Positions 44,143 through 56,550 of a stretch of 64,000 nt of DNA are shown in pieces. Under the pieces are notes generated by a model, which saw only the letters and a program-made list of their open reading frames with translations, searched no databases and was not told where the DNA came from. Each line of letters starts with the position of its first letter. Position 1 is the stretch's first letter. The stretch lies in contig MCFH01000013.1 in the NCBI GenBank assembly GCA_002104945.1, positions 62,001-126,000 on the forward strand. The letters run 5' to 3'. The stretch comes from Piromyces finnis (Eukaryota > Neocallimastigomycota > Neocallimastigomycetes > Neocallimastigales > Neocallimastigaceae). A program made the position numbers and the translations under genes.

Positions 44143-44751
44143 GATAATAAATTCTAATTAAAAATATTGAATATAAAATAAATACTAATAAAAATTATAA
44201 ATATAACGTATATGGAAAAAAAATCTGTCTCTCTCTCTCTTCTTAAAAGTACTGGATAGTACAAAAATTGTTACGATGCTTTGTTTAAAGTTTCTTTTTT
44301 TGAATTCTAGTTGTAAATTTTCTTTAAAAATTCTAGTTTTGGTTTGTTGTTAGTAAATTCGAATCGCTTTTTGACACTAAACTTGTTTGACTTTACTTTT
44401 CATTAAATATTTAAATTGGTAAAAAATTTGAATCAAGAATGTCGACACCAGAAAGCTTGTGACTAGTATTTTTACATGATGTAGAGTGAATCAGTCTCTT
44501 ACAAGAAACAATACAACAATAGCTACATGAATATAAAAATACAATGCAAATGCTAAAGTTGACTACATTGGATTCTTACAAGAGAAGAGTAGTACTACAT
44601 GAATACATGAATAAAAGAAAAAATACAGCAACAAAATGTATTACTCTTCTAATTAAATACTATACAAACTTACCTGAATATCAAACATTCAACTTATTCA
44701 TCAAATACTTAATTCGATGAATAAAATGTTTTTTAATCGCTCAGTACCATG

Positions 44752-44790
<39 letters not shown>

Positions 44791-45104
44791 GGCATCAAAT
44801 ATTTTAAACTTTATTAGTACCATGAGCTTAGTCCTAATAATTTTCCCTTAAAGACTAACCAAGCATCCATTGCGCAATGCTTGGATTTAATTCTTTCTAC
44901 TCTCTCAGTACCATGAGCATGAGTAGACCCCCTTGATAAACTCCATTATTAAATAAATGAAGGCACGTTCCTAAGAGGGCACCAAGCATCCATTGCGCAA
45001 TACTTGGATTTAATTCTTTCTACTCTCTCAGTACCATGAGCATGAGTAGACCCCCTTGAGAAACTACATTTATTAAATAAATGAAGGCACGTTCCCAAGA
45101 GGGA
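44143..45104 (-). promoter_or_regulatory. LINE 5' region with tandem monomers
   Basis: Two head-to-tail units of about 125 bp (44855-44979 and 44980-45104) with only a few differences, each starting CCCTCTT(A/G)GGAACGTGCC on the minus strand and containing CTCATGGTACTGAGAGAG. A partial third copy of the latter motif lies at about 44740-44756. They sit at the very 5' end of the element, where internal promoters of LINEs lie. A promoter role is inferred. Confidence 0.6.
44757..44815 (-). mobile_element. 5'-truncated LINE insertion, about 59 bp
   Basis: Only the last 28 nt of the LINE 3' end (TTTGATGCCGTT and preceding bases) plus a poly(A) tail of about 31 nt. Flanked by AGTACCATGAGCTT (44743-44756 and 44816-44829), a 13-14-bp target duplication. 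It has inserted in the 5' region of the full-length LINE. Confidence 0.85.
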
Positions 45105-45116
45105 TTTAGTTAGAAT

Positions 45117-45686
45117 AACATACCATATATTTATATATGTAAAATTAAAGTGAAATAATAACAAAAGCTGGAAGAGAAAATAAAAAAAAGAGCTATTTCA
45201 ATTTAAACTAAAAGAATTATTCAAATTTAAGAATCTTAGAACTTAGAATGCTCATTTCACAATTATAATAATATATTACTAACATAATTATTACTAAAAA
45301 ATAATAATTCTAGTTTTTTTTTAACTGCATCAAAATAACTAACTACAACTAAAACATTAATAATTTTTAAAAGATAATGGTTCTCACTATTTTTTTATTT
45401 TAAAATATCTCAAAAATTACACCTTCCCTCAATAATTTATAATATTACACTTTAAAATAATCACACATTTTTATAATAAAAAATTTGATATTTATTATAT
45501 ATAAGTTTATTATTTTTTTCAAACACTCTGCAATAAATTTTAATTTTTTATTATCACCAGAGTAATTTATATTTTAAAAAATTTACATTTTATGTTTACA
45601 TTTTTTTTGTTTGTTAGTTATTTTTATTTTTTAGTTATTTTTTAATTATTTTACAATTTGTGAGTAGATAGATTTTAATAATTTAT
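45117..45686. other. Intergenic region
   Basis: No gene. A T-run followed by AACTGCATCAAA at about 45315-45332 resembles a mutated LINE 3' tail, perhaps an older truncated copy. Confidence 0.5.
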
Positions 45687-47492
45687 TTAGTTTCTAATGA
45701 TACACCAATCATTGTTTTCAACACTCCACTTACCATCACTATCTTCAAAATAGACTTCGGTAGAGCTTTGACAACATGGGTATCCTTGAGCACCAATGCA
45801 GGAAGTAGCCTTAGCACATCCACACCATTCACCGTTTTCAACACCCCAGTTACCATCAGCATCAGTGTAAATAACTTCACAGTTATCAGAACAGCATTGG
45901 TAACCTTGGGAAGTGATCTTAGAAGAACATTTTCCAGTACTTGGGTTAGATGGAGTAGTACCTTGACTGCTGCTTCCAGCGTTAATAGTAGCCTTGTAGA
46001 GCTTACAGTTTTCGAATAAATCAATAACATCACCGTTCTTGTAGGTAACACCATTAACAGTAGTTTGAGAAATTTCCTTTTGTTGGACAGATGGAGCTGG
46101 CTTCCAGATCTTGAAACTACCAAGAAGATGAAGCATAGATAAGTAGTGAACTAAACCATCGTAGTAACGGTATTGACCAGTCATTGGTTTACCATCCCAA
46201 GCCATCTTTAAGTTCTTCTTAATAATGTCTTCGTAACCAGCAATTCCCATTAAAGCATAAGTGGCAACAGCGTTAGCACCAGTTTCACCTAAAGTGTATT
46301 GTTCAGATCCACCAGTACCATCCCAGTTGAAACGAGCGTGTTGGTAACCATCCTTTTCAAAGTGGTTGATGATACGTTTGGCCATTTCAGTTTGACGCTT
46401 AGCATCAGTACCGAATAAATAGTAATCCATACCAAAGTTCATAGCACAACGCATAGCATCGTACATGTACTTTTGAGCGTTACTGTTGTAACTAACAGAG
46501 TGTGGAGTACCATCAAAGTTATTGTAGTCAGAGAATAAACCAGATTGTGGGTTGGAAGATTTGTATAAGTGATCACGAGTGGCAGAAGCAGCAGCCTTCC
46601 ATTTATTTTGGTTAGTAGTAGACCAACGAGAGAAGAGATCTACGAAAGCTGGTAAATCGTAGGATGGATCAGAGAAATTGTTTTCATTACCTTGTGGTTG
46701 GAAAGTAATAACATTGTAAGCTGGGTTGAAGAGACTGTGTTGACTGTTATCCCACATTCTCTTAAGAATGTATTGGGCATCGTCCATGTATTTCTTGTCA
46801 TTCCAACGGTTAGCGGCAAAAAGTAATGACATCATGAAGTACATTTCACCATCTGGAGCACAGTTATCATCACCACCAGAACCGTTTGATCCACGCTTCC
46901 AGGCGAAATAACCATCCCAACTACCACTCTTGTGCCACATATGGTTCTTAGCCCAGTTCCAAAGTTTGTCGAATTCTTTTTGGTGATCAGTTTGAACAGC
47001 GATCATCATACCGTAAGACATACCTTCAGAACGAACATCATTATTGTTTACATCTAAAATGTAACCTTCGTTACCTTGGTCATAAAATACCTTACTGTTG
47101 TTATCACCCTTGAAATAGTGATTCCAAAGTTCATCAAGCTTCTTTTGAATTTCTTCATCAGTCTTACCTAAGTAAGTTTTGAATGGACTGGTGTAATCAC
47201 CAGTGTAGTAAGCACCAGAATAATTGGTGCTATCACAGTCTGGACCAAAGTAAGCACCATTTTCATCAAAGAATTGAGTTGGAGTAACCTTTTCTCTTTC
47301 AACGTAGGTATCATCGTCATAACCACCATTGTTATTGTTATTGTTACCTCCATTGTTTCCACCCCATGGATCCATTTGGTTACCTCCATTGTTTCCCCAT
47401 TGGTTACCCCAGTTCCATTGGTTACCCCAGTCCCATTGGGCACTAACAAAACCAACAGTAACTAATAATTGAACTACTTTAGTGTAATACAT
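45687..47492 (-). CDS. GH8 glycoside hydrolase with two fungal dockerins
   Basis: 601-aa secreted enzyme. Signal peptide about residues 1-19 ([19 protein letters not shown]), then a Trp/Asn/Gly-rich linker to about 60. The GH8 domain (about 75-475) has [14 protein letters not shown] with the likely catalytic acid E156, and [20 protein letters not shown] with a conserved Asp at 214; these are closest to the oligoxylanase-type (Rex-like) GH8 branch. So it probably cleaves xylan oligosaccharides, with endo-glucanase action as the alternative. Two C-terminal dockerins of about 40 aa follow ([18 protein letters not shown]...[11 protein letters not shown], then GYPCCQSS...SVENNDWC), which would dock it to the extracellular cellulosome. 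GC content is clearly higher than the surroundings. GH8 is otherwise mainly bacterial, so ancient transfer is likely. Confidence 0.93.
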   Translation of the reverse strand: MYYTKVVQLLVTVGFVSAQWDWGNQWNWGNQWGNNGGNQMDPWGGNNGGNNNNNNGGYDDDTYVEREKVTPTQFFDENGAYFGPDCDSTNYSGAYYTGDYTSPFKTYLGKTDEEIQKKLDELWNHYFKGDNNSKVFYDQGNEGYILDVNNNDVRSEGMSYGMMIAVQTDHQKEFDKLWNWAKNHMWHKSGSWDGYFAWKRGSNGSGGDDNCAPDGEMYFMMSLLFAANRWNDKKYMDDAQYILKRMWDNSQHSLFNPAYNVITFQPQGNENNFSDPSYDLPAFVDLFSRWSTTNQNKWKAAASATRDHLYKSSNPQSGLFSDYNNFDGTPHSVSYNSNAQKYMYDAMRCAMNFGMDYYLFGTDAKRQTEMAKRIINHFEKDGYQHARFNWDGTGGSEQYTLGETGANAVATYALMGIAGYEDIIKKNLKMAWDGKPMTGQYRYYDGLVHYLSMLHLLGSFKIWKPAPSVQQKEISQTTVNGVTYKNGDVIDLFENCKLYKATINAGSSSQGTTPSNPSTGKCSSKITSQGYQCCSDNCEVIYTDADGNWGVENGEWCGCAKATSCIGAQGYPCCQSSTEVYFEDSDGKWSVENNDWCIIRN

Positions 47493-47535
47493 TTTAATAT
47501 TATTATAAAAGTTGTTTTCTTTTCAAATAAAATAT

Positions 47536-47544
47536 CTTTTTATA
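47536..47544 (-). promoter_or_regulatory. Possible TATA box of the GH8 gene
   Basis: TATAAAAAG on the minus strand, about 52 nt upstream of the ATG. Spacing is reasonable, but AT-rich DNA makes chance matches common. Confidence 0.35.
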
Positions 47545-48179
47545 TTTTATTTTTTGTTTTTTTTTTCAAACCAGTGAAAAAGAAAAGATTTTTATTTTAA
47601 TTAATATATATTATAATTTATATTTATACAATTAATATATATTAAATATAAAATGTATAATGATTTAAAAAAAAAAAAAAAAAAGAGAAAAAAACCTTTT
47701 TATATAAAATTATATAAAATAACAAAATTAATATAATAAATAAAAAAAAATTCTAGGGGTTAATCAATATTAATCATTTCATTAAATTTTTTTTTATTTT
47801 TATTTTTAGTGTAAATCTAATATAAAATAATACATTGATAATATATTTAAATAATAAAATGTTTTTAATATCTATTGAAGATTGATATATTAGTGTATAT
47901 TATAATATATGTAATATTTTAGATTTAATCTCAATAAAATAATATATAAATTAAAGTTTATATTTGATATATTTATTTTTTAACTTTTTTACCTTTCCTA
48001 CATCTTTAATATATTAAATTTCAAATATAATATATTATCATAATAAAAATAATTCAATGAAAGTACCCCTGAGTTTATCGTTGCATCTTTTATATTTATT
48101 ATTAAAATTAATTAAATTAAAAATAAAAAAGGAGCCATTTTCAACTATTTTTGAAAAATTGGATTGACGTTTGTTTTAA

Positions 48180-48660
48180 TTTAGAGTATTTGAATAAAAA
48201 CTTTAAATATTAATATTTTTTTATTAAATCTGTAGAATGAACAACTTAATTATTATTCATTTATTAAAATATGAATAATAATTCTAAATATTAATATTCT
48301 TTATTTAATCTCTAAATGAATAAAAACTTTAAATATTATTCATTTAATTTATAAAATTATGAAAACTTTAAATATTAATATTATTTATTTATCATAAAAT
48401 AAATTAATAAACTCTAAATGCTATAATTTTTTAATTAATCTATAAAAATGATTAAAAATTTTATATATTATTGTTTTTTAAATTAATCTATAAAATGATT
48501 AAAAACTTTAATTATTAATATTTTTATTCATCATAAAATGAATTAAGAATTTTAACTATTAATATTTATTATTTAATTTATAAATTGAATTAAATAAAAC
48601 TCTAAATATTAATATTTTTTATTTATCATAAAATGAATGAAAGAACTTTAAAATATTATT
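48180..48660. repeat. Degenerate minisatellite, about 60-bp period
   Basis: About eight diverged units built around AAAACTTTAAATATTAATAT and ATTTATCATAAAATGAAT alternate through this stretch. Confidence 0.6.
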
Positions 48661-51600
48661 TATGTATTCTATATTTTAATTAACTACTGTAAATAGTAAT
48701 TAATTTAAAGAATAGCTGAGAATATTAAGAAATAATATAAGACACATTACATTATATAAATATTTATATTTATGTATTGTAATCCATTGAAAATTGCTTC
48801 CACTTTATAAAATAAATTAATTAAAATAGTAAATGATATGACTGATCTACGATGAAAAATAAATTAAAATTTATTAATAATAATGAATCAATCATGGATA
48901 ATAGCTTCAAAAAAAATTATTCAAAAAAAAAAACTTTTTTATTGTCATTGAGAAGTAGTAATGACACAATTCAATCTTATTCATTCTATTCTTTTTCCTA
49001 TTTCCTTTATTATATTAACTAATAATAGATGAAGGTGAGATTGATTTAACTTTGTTGAATAAAAGTGACATTTACCTATTATAAATGCTAAAAATTTTAT
49101 TATAAATTAAATATATCCTATTTATATATATATAATTTAATACATAGTTAATAAAACGTCTCCTAAAAACTATGGAAATTTTTAAACACAAAAAATAAAA
49201 TAAAAACAGAAAATGCATGGGAAAAAAATCTTTTTTTGTAAATCTTTCTTGTCTTTTTTTATCGCGTCTATCCAAACTTTATAAAAAAAAATTTTTTTTT
49301 TTATTGTATTTAATTTTAATTAATACAAAAAAAAGATTTTTTAAACTTAATCTTCTTATATAAAATAGACTATTTATTAATAATTTATATTTATAAATAT
49401 TCTACTCTAAAAATAAAAGAGTTTAAAGTATTGACTTTTTAACATCATCTATTATTATTTTTATTTAATTAGTAATTATTTTATTATATATTAGTTAATT
49501 ATTATTTTTCAAAAGAAAATTAAATACAAATTTTAATCGAATCTTTAATAAAAGTTTTAATTCCTTTTTTATTTTCAAAAAAAGTTCCTCTTTTCATCAT
49601 GCTGTATTGAAAAAAAAAAAAGAAAAAAAAGCGTTCTTTCAATGTACATAAAATTAAAATATTTTAATTTTAGTAATTAAGATTTTTTAATATTTTTTTA
49701 TTATTGTCCATCATTAAACCTTATTTATTGTTAAAAATAAATTAACTTATTTAGTAATGTTTATTACCCAAAATGTTTAAATGACAATAATTAAAAAATA
49801 AATTAATTTTCGTACAACTCAATAAATTAAACTGTGTATTTAAGCTATTTTAATAAAATTTGATACTATATTTGGTAGAATTAAACTTTGATAAATATAA
49901 AATTTATTAATAAAGTTTATATTAAAAATTGATGTATTTTGTATAGAATATTTATGAAATATTCATTTTAATTTTATTGAAAAAATGGTTAATAAATGTA
50001 ATAAAATGTGGCTTATAATTTAATTATGTATTTATACATTTTACATAATATTATATAAAACCTTATTTTATAATTAATTAATTTTGGCCACTTTTCCACT
50101 TAAAACTGTATTAAATCAATGTTTTAATATTATAACAATTGACGATCCATTGACAAAGCTTATATCGTCATTTACAAATTATTTTTTTTTTTATTTATAT
50201 ACTAAATAATCGTTGACCAACTTTTATGTTTGTTAATTAAAAATATAACAATAATAATAACATAACAAAAAACAACCACTAATTAATTGTGTATAGAGTA
50301 ATATGAAAATTATTTAATTTATTACTTTTTACTATTTTTTCATAATTATTATGGGATATATATTTTGATATATTAAAAGGCCATTGGAATACAGGACTTT
50401 TAAAATCCATAGGATCAATAACTTTTACTAATAGTTTTGGAGATTTCCAAAAAAAAATATGGTAACTCTATTACTAATTAATTTCAAGCTTGGAAACTAA
50501 GAAAGTTAAAGTGGTGTGAGAATAATTTTATCTTAAAAAAAGACCTAAAAACTTACGGAAGTTTTTTTTTTTTTTTTTTTTTTTTTTTGGTTTTTTTCAA
50601 TACCATCTAGGAATTTTTTTAAAAAAATTAAAGAAACTAAGATTAATTTATGATCCAATGTATCATAAAAAAATTCATAAACAAAACAAGGATTTATTAA
50701 TATGTTAAAACATATCTTTGCTATATTATAAAGAAGATTTAATTCCATTTTTCCATATTAAGAATTATTAGCTTTGACATTGGACTATTTAATCAAGAAA
50801 GTGTTGAAAAATATAAATTTTGTTTTTACAGGCTAACTAATCTATTGAATTCACATATAAGAAGAACTAGGGGATTGTTTTTACTATGCAATAGTTAATC
50901 AAAGGTGATAGGAATCTCACATTATGATCATCTACTTTACCAACAGTAATCTCTGATGTTAAAATGTTAAAAACGATAACTGAGATGATATACATATTTG
51001 GTAAATGTCTTAGTGTAAAGAAACACGAATTATAAGCATCAAATGTATAAGTCTCACATACCTTAAACCTTGAGCTTAGGATTAATACATTATATACTTA
51101 TATACAAGTCTTTAGTTCAATAAGCATGAAGAGGATAATTTATTACTATACAAGAATTGACTTTTTTTTAAAATATATATATATATATAGCACAAGTTTA
51201 AATATAGAGGTAAAATATAAAATATTTTCTTTTTTTTATATATATAAAATTTTAACTATTATTCCCAGAAAATACACAAAAATTAAAGAAATGTGCATTA
51301 GAATTTAGAAAATTTTATGTAAAAGATTTTTTTTAAGAAAAGTGGGGCCAGTAATGAATTTGGAAAATTGTTTGGTTTTTATATGATATATTATTTTAAA
51401 TCTAGTCAATAAACTTTATAAGGTTTTATCAGAAATTAAAAATTTTTTTTTAATTTTGGATAATACGAGAATAAATATTTTCTATAAAATGATAGCTTTT
51501 CCCATTGATTTTTTAAAATGAAATAAATACCGAGGGATGAAGAGTACTTTTTAATAAAATATTGATGAATTTCTTTAAAAAGATAAGGATAGTGTAATAA

Positions 51601-54305
51601 ATATTATATGCACTGTAAATAATATTTGTTTTTATTTTTCGTCAAAGTCCTAGTTTCTTCAGACCTAATACAAATGAGGCATTTCTAATTTTTACTCATG
51701 ATCTCCATTCTTGGTTAAAACCACGCTTAATTGTTTTTGAATTAGTTATAAATTTAAATATGTATATTAATTATTATTATAATAACAAAAAAAAATCAAA
51801 TTAAACTAAAACTTTATATTAATATTAATCTTCATACATAACACCATTTTTATAATCTATATCTCCCTCAACAGTTCCATCCTATTAATTAATCAACATT
51901 CTTCATAATTTTTTTTTTTTTTTGATAATAATATGAAATAATGCATTATTTTTTTATTCCTTTCAATATATTATATTTTCCATGTTAATATAATATCTAT
52001 ACCCCCCCCAAAAAAAAAAATAATAATAATATGTATAATCAAAAAATTACACAAGTATTAAAATTTCGAATTATTCAAGTTGTAATAAACCATTAATAAT
52101 ATCAACATAATTCTAATATAAAGATATGCCCTTCAATATATGTCTTTTTTTTATTTTAATTATTTTAAATTTTAATAGTTAATATTACTCTATATTTAGA
52201 ATTATGTCAATTACAAGTAGTCCCTTTACTGACCATAATAAAGATGATAATGATTGAGTTTAGGTCAATTATTCAACAAGACATTAAAGAATGTACTGTA
52301 GAATTAATTGTATTAAAGCAATACATAAGGTATTTAAAATACGAGTCGAATATGACCACAATGAAAAAACTAATATAATATATATATATATATATATATT
52401 CAAATTATTAAAATTACAATTTTTATTATTATCTACTTTATAAAAATTATATAAAAACAAGTTCGGAAATTTAAATAAATTCATATTATATAAATTATAA
52501 AGTTTTTTTTATTTTAATAAAAATAGTTATAATTCATTTTAATGCTATTCATGTATTTTCGATACATTTTCAATGTGACTACATATAAAATCAATAAATA
52601 TATAACTTTATAAATTATTATGCTTTTATTACTGTATATTTATTTATTTTTTTTTTTTTTAGAAAAATAAAATATAAAATATAAAATATAAAATATAAAT
52701 AATCCATATTAATTATTTTTTATCTTTTTCTCTATTCAATTCACCTTCTATAAAATCTTTTATTTGAAAAAGTTTCATAATACGACTTCAATAAATAAAT
52801 ATTGTAAAAGTATTTTTGATGTAGTTTTATATTTTTCTTTTTAATATTCGTTTGAATATATATAAAATATATTATTTTATTTTATTTTGTTATATTCAAT
52901 TAATTAAAAAAAATTTTTTAAAAAAAAAAACTAAACTTTAAAATTCACTGCCATGTCATAAATTCTTATATTTAAGAATAAAAAAAAAAAGTTAAAAGGC
53001 AGTAAAAAAAAAAAGATACTTTTAAAAATATAGAAATAAAAAAAACACTAAAAAGTAATGATAATATTAGAATTTTTTATTTTATTTTTATTTAAATATA
53101 ATAATGAAATTAGAAACCTTTTACCATCAATACATATATAATGAACATGTTGATGACATTCTAATAATTATTTTGAAGAATTGGTTAAAAGTTTTTACTA
53201 GTTGACTAAACATTTTCTAGAGTTTTTATTATTCTTTTTTATTATTAATTATAATTATTTAATATATTTAAATAATTCATTTTATTATTATCTAAATATT
53301 TAAAATATAATCTACTATTTCTATTCTTATTCATATTATTTTTTTTTAATTACTTTTTTAAACTAACCTTTTTAGATTTTATTGTTAAATTAAACTTTGT
53401 GTAACGAAACAAACTAATTAATTTTTAAAGTATAAAATAAAGAAAAAGTAATAACAATAAAAAAAGTAATTACAAGTAGAATAACAAAACAAAATATATA
53501 TATATATATAACCAAAAAGGAGAAAAATAAAAAAAAACTTTTATAAATCAATGAATAACAAAAAATAAAATAACAAAAAAAAAAAAAAAAATAAAGTATA
53601 ATTTTATTATTATAATTATTATCTCATTATAGTTTTTAATCTTTATTATATACTTTTATTCATCATTTTTAAAATGGAGAGTTAAACTTATTTAAATGTA
53701 TTTGTTTTAACCTTTTCGATTTGTGACGCATCATAAGTCAAGAAGTAGAACATAGAACATAAATACAACAAATACACATGTAAATATTTATTGTTAATAA
53801 CTTTTTTTATATATATTCTTTTTTTTTCAAGGACTAAGGATAGTATTTGTTAATTTTTTCAGTATTTTTAATAAACATCTTATTTAATAATCAAATTTTT
53901 TTTAGTTCAAGAATAATAGAAAGAATGAAGTATGAAATGAAAAGGAATAGGATAGACAATATCTTTAATTATATATATATATTTTTTTTCTCAATTGAAT
54001 AAAATATTTTTACCTATTGAGTAATGCAATAGTAGATGTTAATACGGGGATTGAACACTACGATTTCTATTTTTATTGGAACTATGTCAAATCAAGAAAT
54101 ATAATAGGAATTCCCCGAACTTATATCGCATTTGTTGGAGAGAAATGTACTCTCCATCAAATGTGTTGTTTTAGTCATTTTAGACAATTTAAATGTAATA
54201 AAATATTTTATAAACTTCTAAAATTATATATCTTTATAATTTTAAAAGTATATAATAATAATATAACAAAAAAAGCATGTAAATGTAAAATGTATATATA
54301 AAAAA

Positions 54306-54653
54306 AATGTAAAATTATATATTAAATTAATGTATTTAAAAATCATCATCTTAAATTTCTTATCCCAGTATAATAAGATCTTTGATATACATATAAATAT
54401 TTTTTTTTTTTTTTTTTTAATTTATTAAATAATTAATTAGCAAACAATAGTACGGATAGGAAAGAGGAGTGAGCTTGTCTATACGAAGCATTTCCTGTAG
54501 TACCTATTGTAGGCAATTAATTAAACTATTTAATTATTCAATGATAACAATTTAAAAAAAATAATAATATAATTATTGATATAAATTTAAAATCCAAATG
54601 AAATTTAAGATGATGATTTTTAAATACATTAATTTAATATAAAGTTTTACATT
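54306..54653. repeat. Foldback (inverted-repeat) element
   Basis: Arms of about 54 bp (54306-54359 and 54600-54653) are inverted copies with only a few differences, around a 240-bp centre. The centre holds a GC-richer nested hairpin (about 54443-54520): CAATAGTAC/GTACCTATTG, then GGAAA/TTTCC, then GCTTGT/ACGAAGC. No transposase. It could be a MITE-like element or a structured RNA. Confidence 0.65.
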
Positions 54654-56550
54654 ATAGTTTGATTGTAAATATTGTATTGTATGTAATATGAATAAAAATA
54701 TTATAAATTTTTTTTTTTGTTTTTATTAATTTATATAAATTATACCTCTATATTATCATTATTATCACAATGTTTAACATTAACTTTCGCATTATACATA
54801 TAAGTATTATTAAAACATTTATTTGAAAAATACTAATTATCCGTTTTATAATCAGTAGAAAATATGAATAGTTTTATATTTATTAAATGCAATATAAATA
54901 TTTAGAATTATTATAAAGAATTAAAATGTATCTAGGAATGTTTAGTATATCCCAAATTTTTTAGTCCGTAAAGCCTGCCTTTTTGCCACTTTTCGAAATT
55001 TTCCTGGCTAAATTTCTGCCTGAGGTCAAATTTCTTCTGGCTAGAAAGTCTGGCTAAATCGGCCAAAAATCTAGGATAAATACTAAATCATCTTTTTCTG
55101 GAATTCAATAAACAATTTAATATTATCATTGTCTACGCACACACACATCATCTTTACAATAAAATGGCCTATAAAAACTACAAGATATTGGAGAATGTAC
55201 GAATTTGTTAAAATTAAAATGATAAATAAGGACATCTAGAATATCTGTAGATTCGAACAAACCTTCATTTTTTATTTATAAAAAAAATGATATATTAACA
55301 TTTTTTATATAATATAATACTATAATAAACTTTTGTATTTGATATAATTATCATTCACTAAATAGTTTCATATTTTCCATATAAACGTACTTTTATATTT
55401 TCTTTTTCATTATTAATATTTCCCACTCTCTCCAGTCATATATATTTTTTTTCTTTTTGATTATAAGTAAGCAATTAATATTAAAACCAGTTTGCTCTAA
55501 TTCTTCTTGATTTTTATAATGTGATATAACTAGGTTCTGTTTCCTTTTTAGGGGGGAAACTTTATGAAATAATGTTTTTTAAATTAATTTTATTAAATAT
55601 AAATTTTGGCTAAAAAAAATACAAGAAGCAAAGAATTAATTATAAGAATAATAATACATTTATATATCTTTTAATAATTATAAACTATATTTTGTTTGTT
55701 TAATAAATATATAATAACTAGTATAAAAATATATTTATTAAAGTATAATAAAAATATAAATATAAAATATAAAAATATTATAAATAAAAATAATAAATAA
55801 AAGAAATTATTTACATAACATAAAATTATGTTATAATTTTATGTTTTTATTATTTAAATTAATAAAATAAATTTATGTTATCACTTAAATTTATTTTATC
55901 TTGTGAATTTATTTACGCCTCAATTGATTTTAGCCACATTATTAAATGACTACTTTAATTTATTTTATGTAATTATTAATAAAATAATTCTTTTAATAAT
56001 TAAAGTTTTATATAATATTTCATATCAAATGCTACTACTTTTTATTTTATCATCCTTTTTTTTTTTTTTTTTTTCCACTATTCAATTTAATATATTTTTT
56101 TATTAAAATTTTAATAACTTTTTTTTTCTAAAATGAAATATCTTCAAAAGGTGGAAGCATTAATAATGAATAAAAGTTTTTATCTTGGCTTTCTTATAAA
56201 AAAAGCTGAAATACACTGTTATGCTTTCTTATATATAAAATTCAAACTAATTCATTTCTTTTATTGTTATCTAAATGTAATCTATTCTTAATAACATTTC
56301 TTTTTTAATAATTTTTAAATACTAACCCTTTCAAAATCTATTGGTAACAGAGTAATTTCCATTTTAATTAATTTTAAATTATTTTTTTTTCTGTATTCAA
56401 ACTCTAAATAATATAAAATTTCATTTCTAAATATAAAAAAAAAATCTTTCCACTTTTTTTTTTCTTTTAAATAAATTAAAGAAAAAAAAAAAAGAAAAAG
56501 AATTATATAATACCTATAATATAAAATAAAGAAAAATAAAAAAAAGCAGA

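Larger units (their letters stand above)
39315..45104 (-). mobile_element. Full-length LINE (non-LTR retrotransposon)
   Basis: About 5.8 kb on the minus strand: tandem 5' monomers, one 1511-aa ORF, a 3' UTR ending TTTGATGCCGTT, and a 52-nt poly(A) tail (poly(T) at 39314-39365). A 12-bp direct repeat TTTAGTTAGAAT at 39303-39314 and 45105-45116 fits a target-site duplication from target-primed integration. A second, 5'-truncated copy of the same 3' end is nested at 44757-44815. Confidence 0.85.
47493..56550. other. 9-kb AT-rich intergenic region
   Basis: No supported gene. Short ORFs (e.g. 54017-54301, 55903-56106) have no domain, signal or composition to back them. It contains a minisatellite (48180-48660), several poly(A)/poly(T) and AT runs, a foldback structure (54306-54653), a GC-richer patch (54955-55085) and an 11-bp hairpin (55819-55843). 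Confidence 0.6.

Noticed and set aside
47168-47465. Overlapping ORFs on both strands at the GH8 N-terminus
   Set aside because: Produced by the repetitive Asn/Gly/Trp linker of the GH8 gene.
54017-54301. 94-aa ORF as a gene
   Set aside because: No domain, no signal peptide, and an N/K/I-rich tail running into AT-rich DNA; chance ORF.
55903-56106. 67-aa ORF
   Set aside because: Low complexity with a poly-F run from a T homopolymer; no support.
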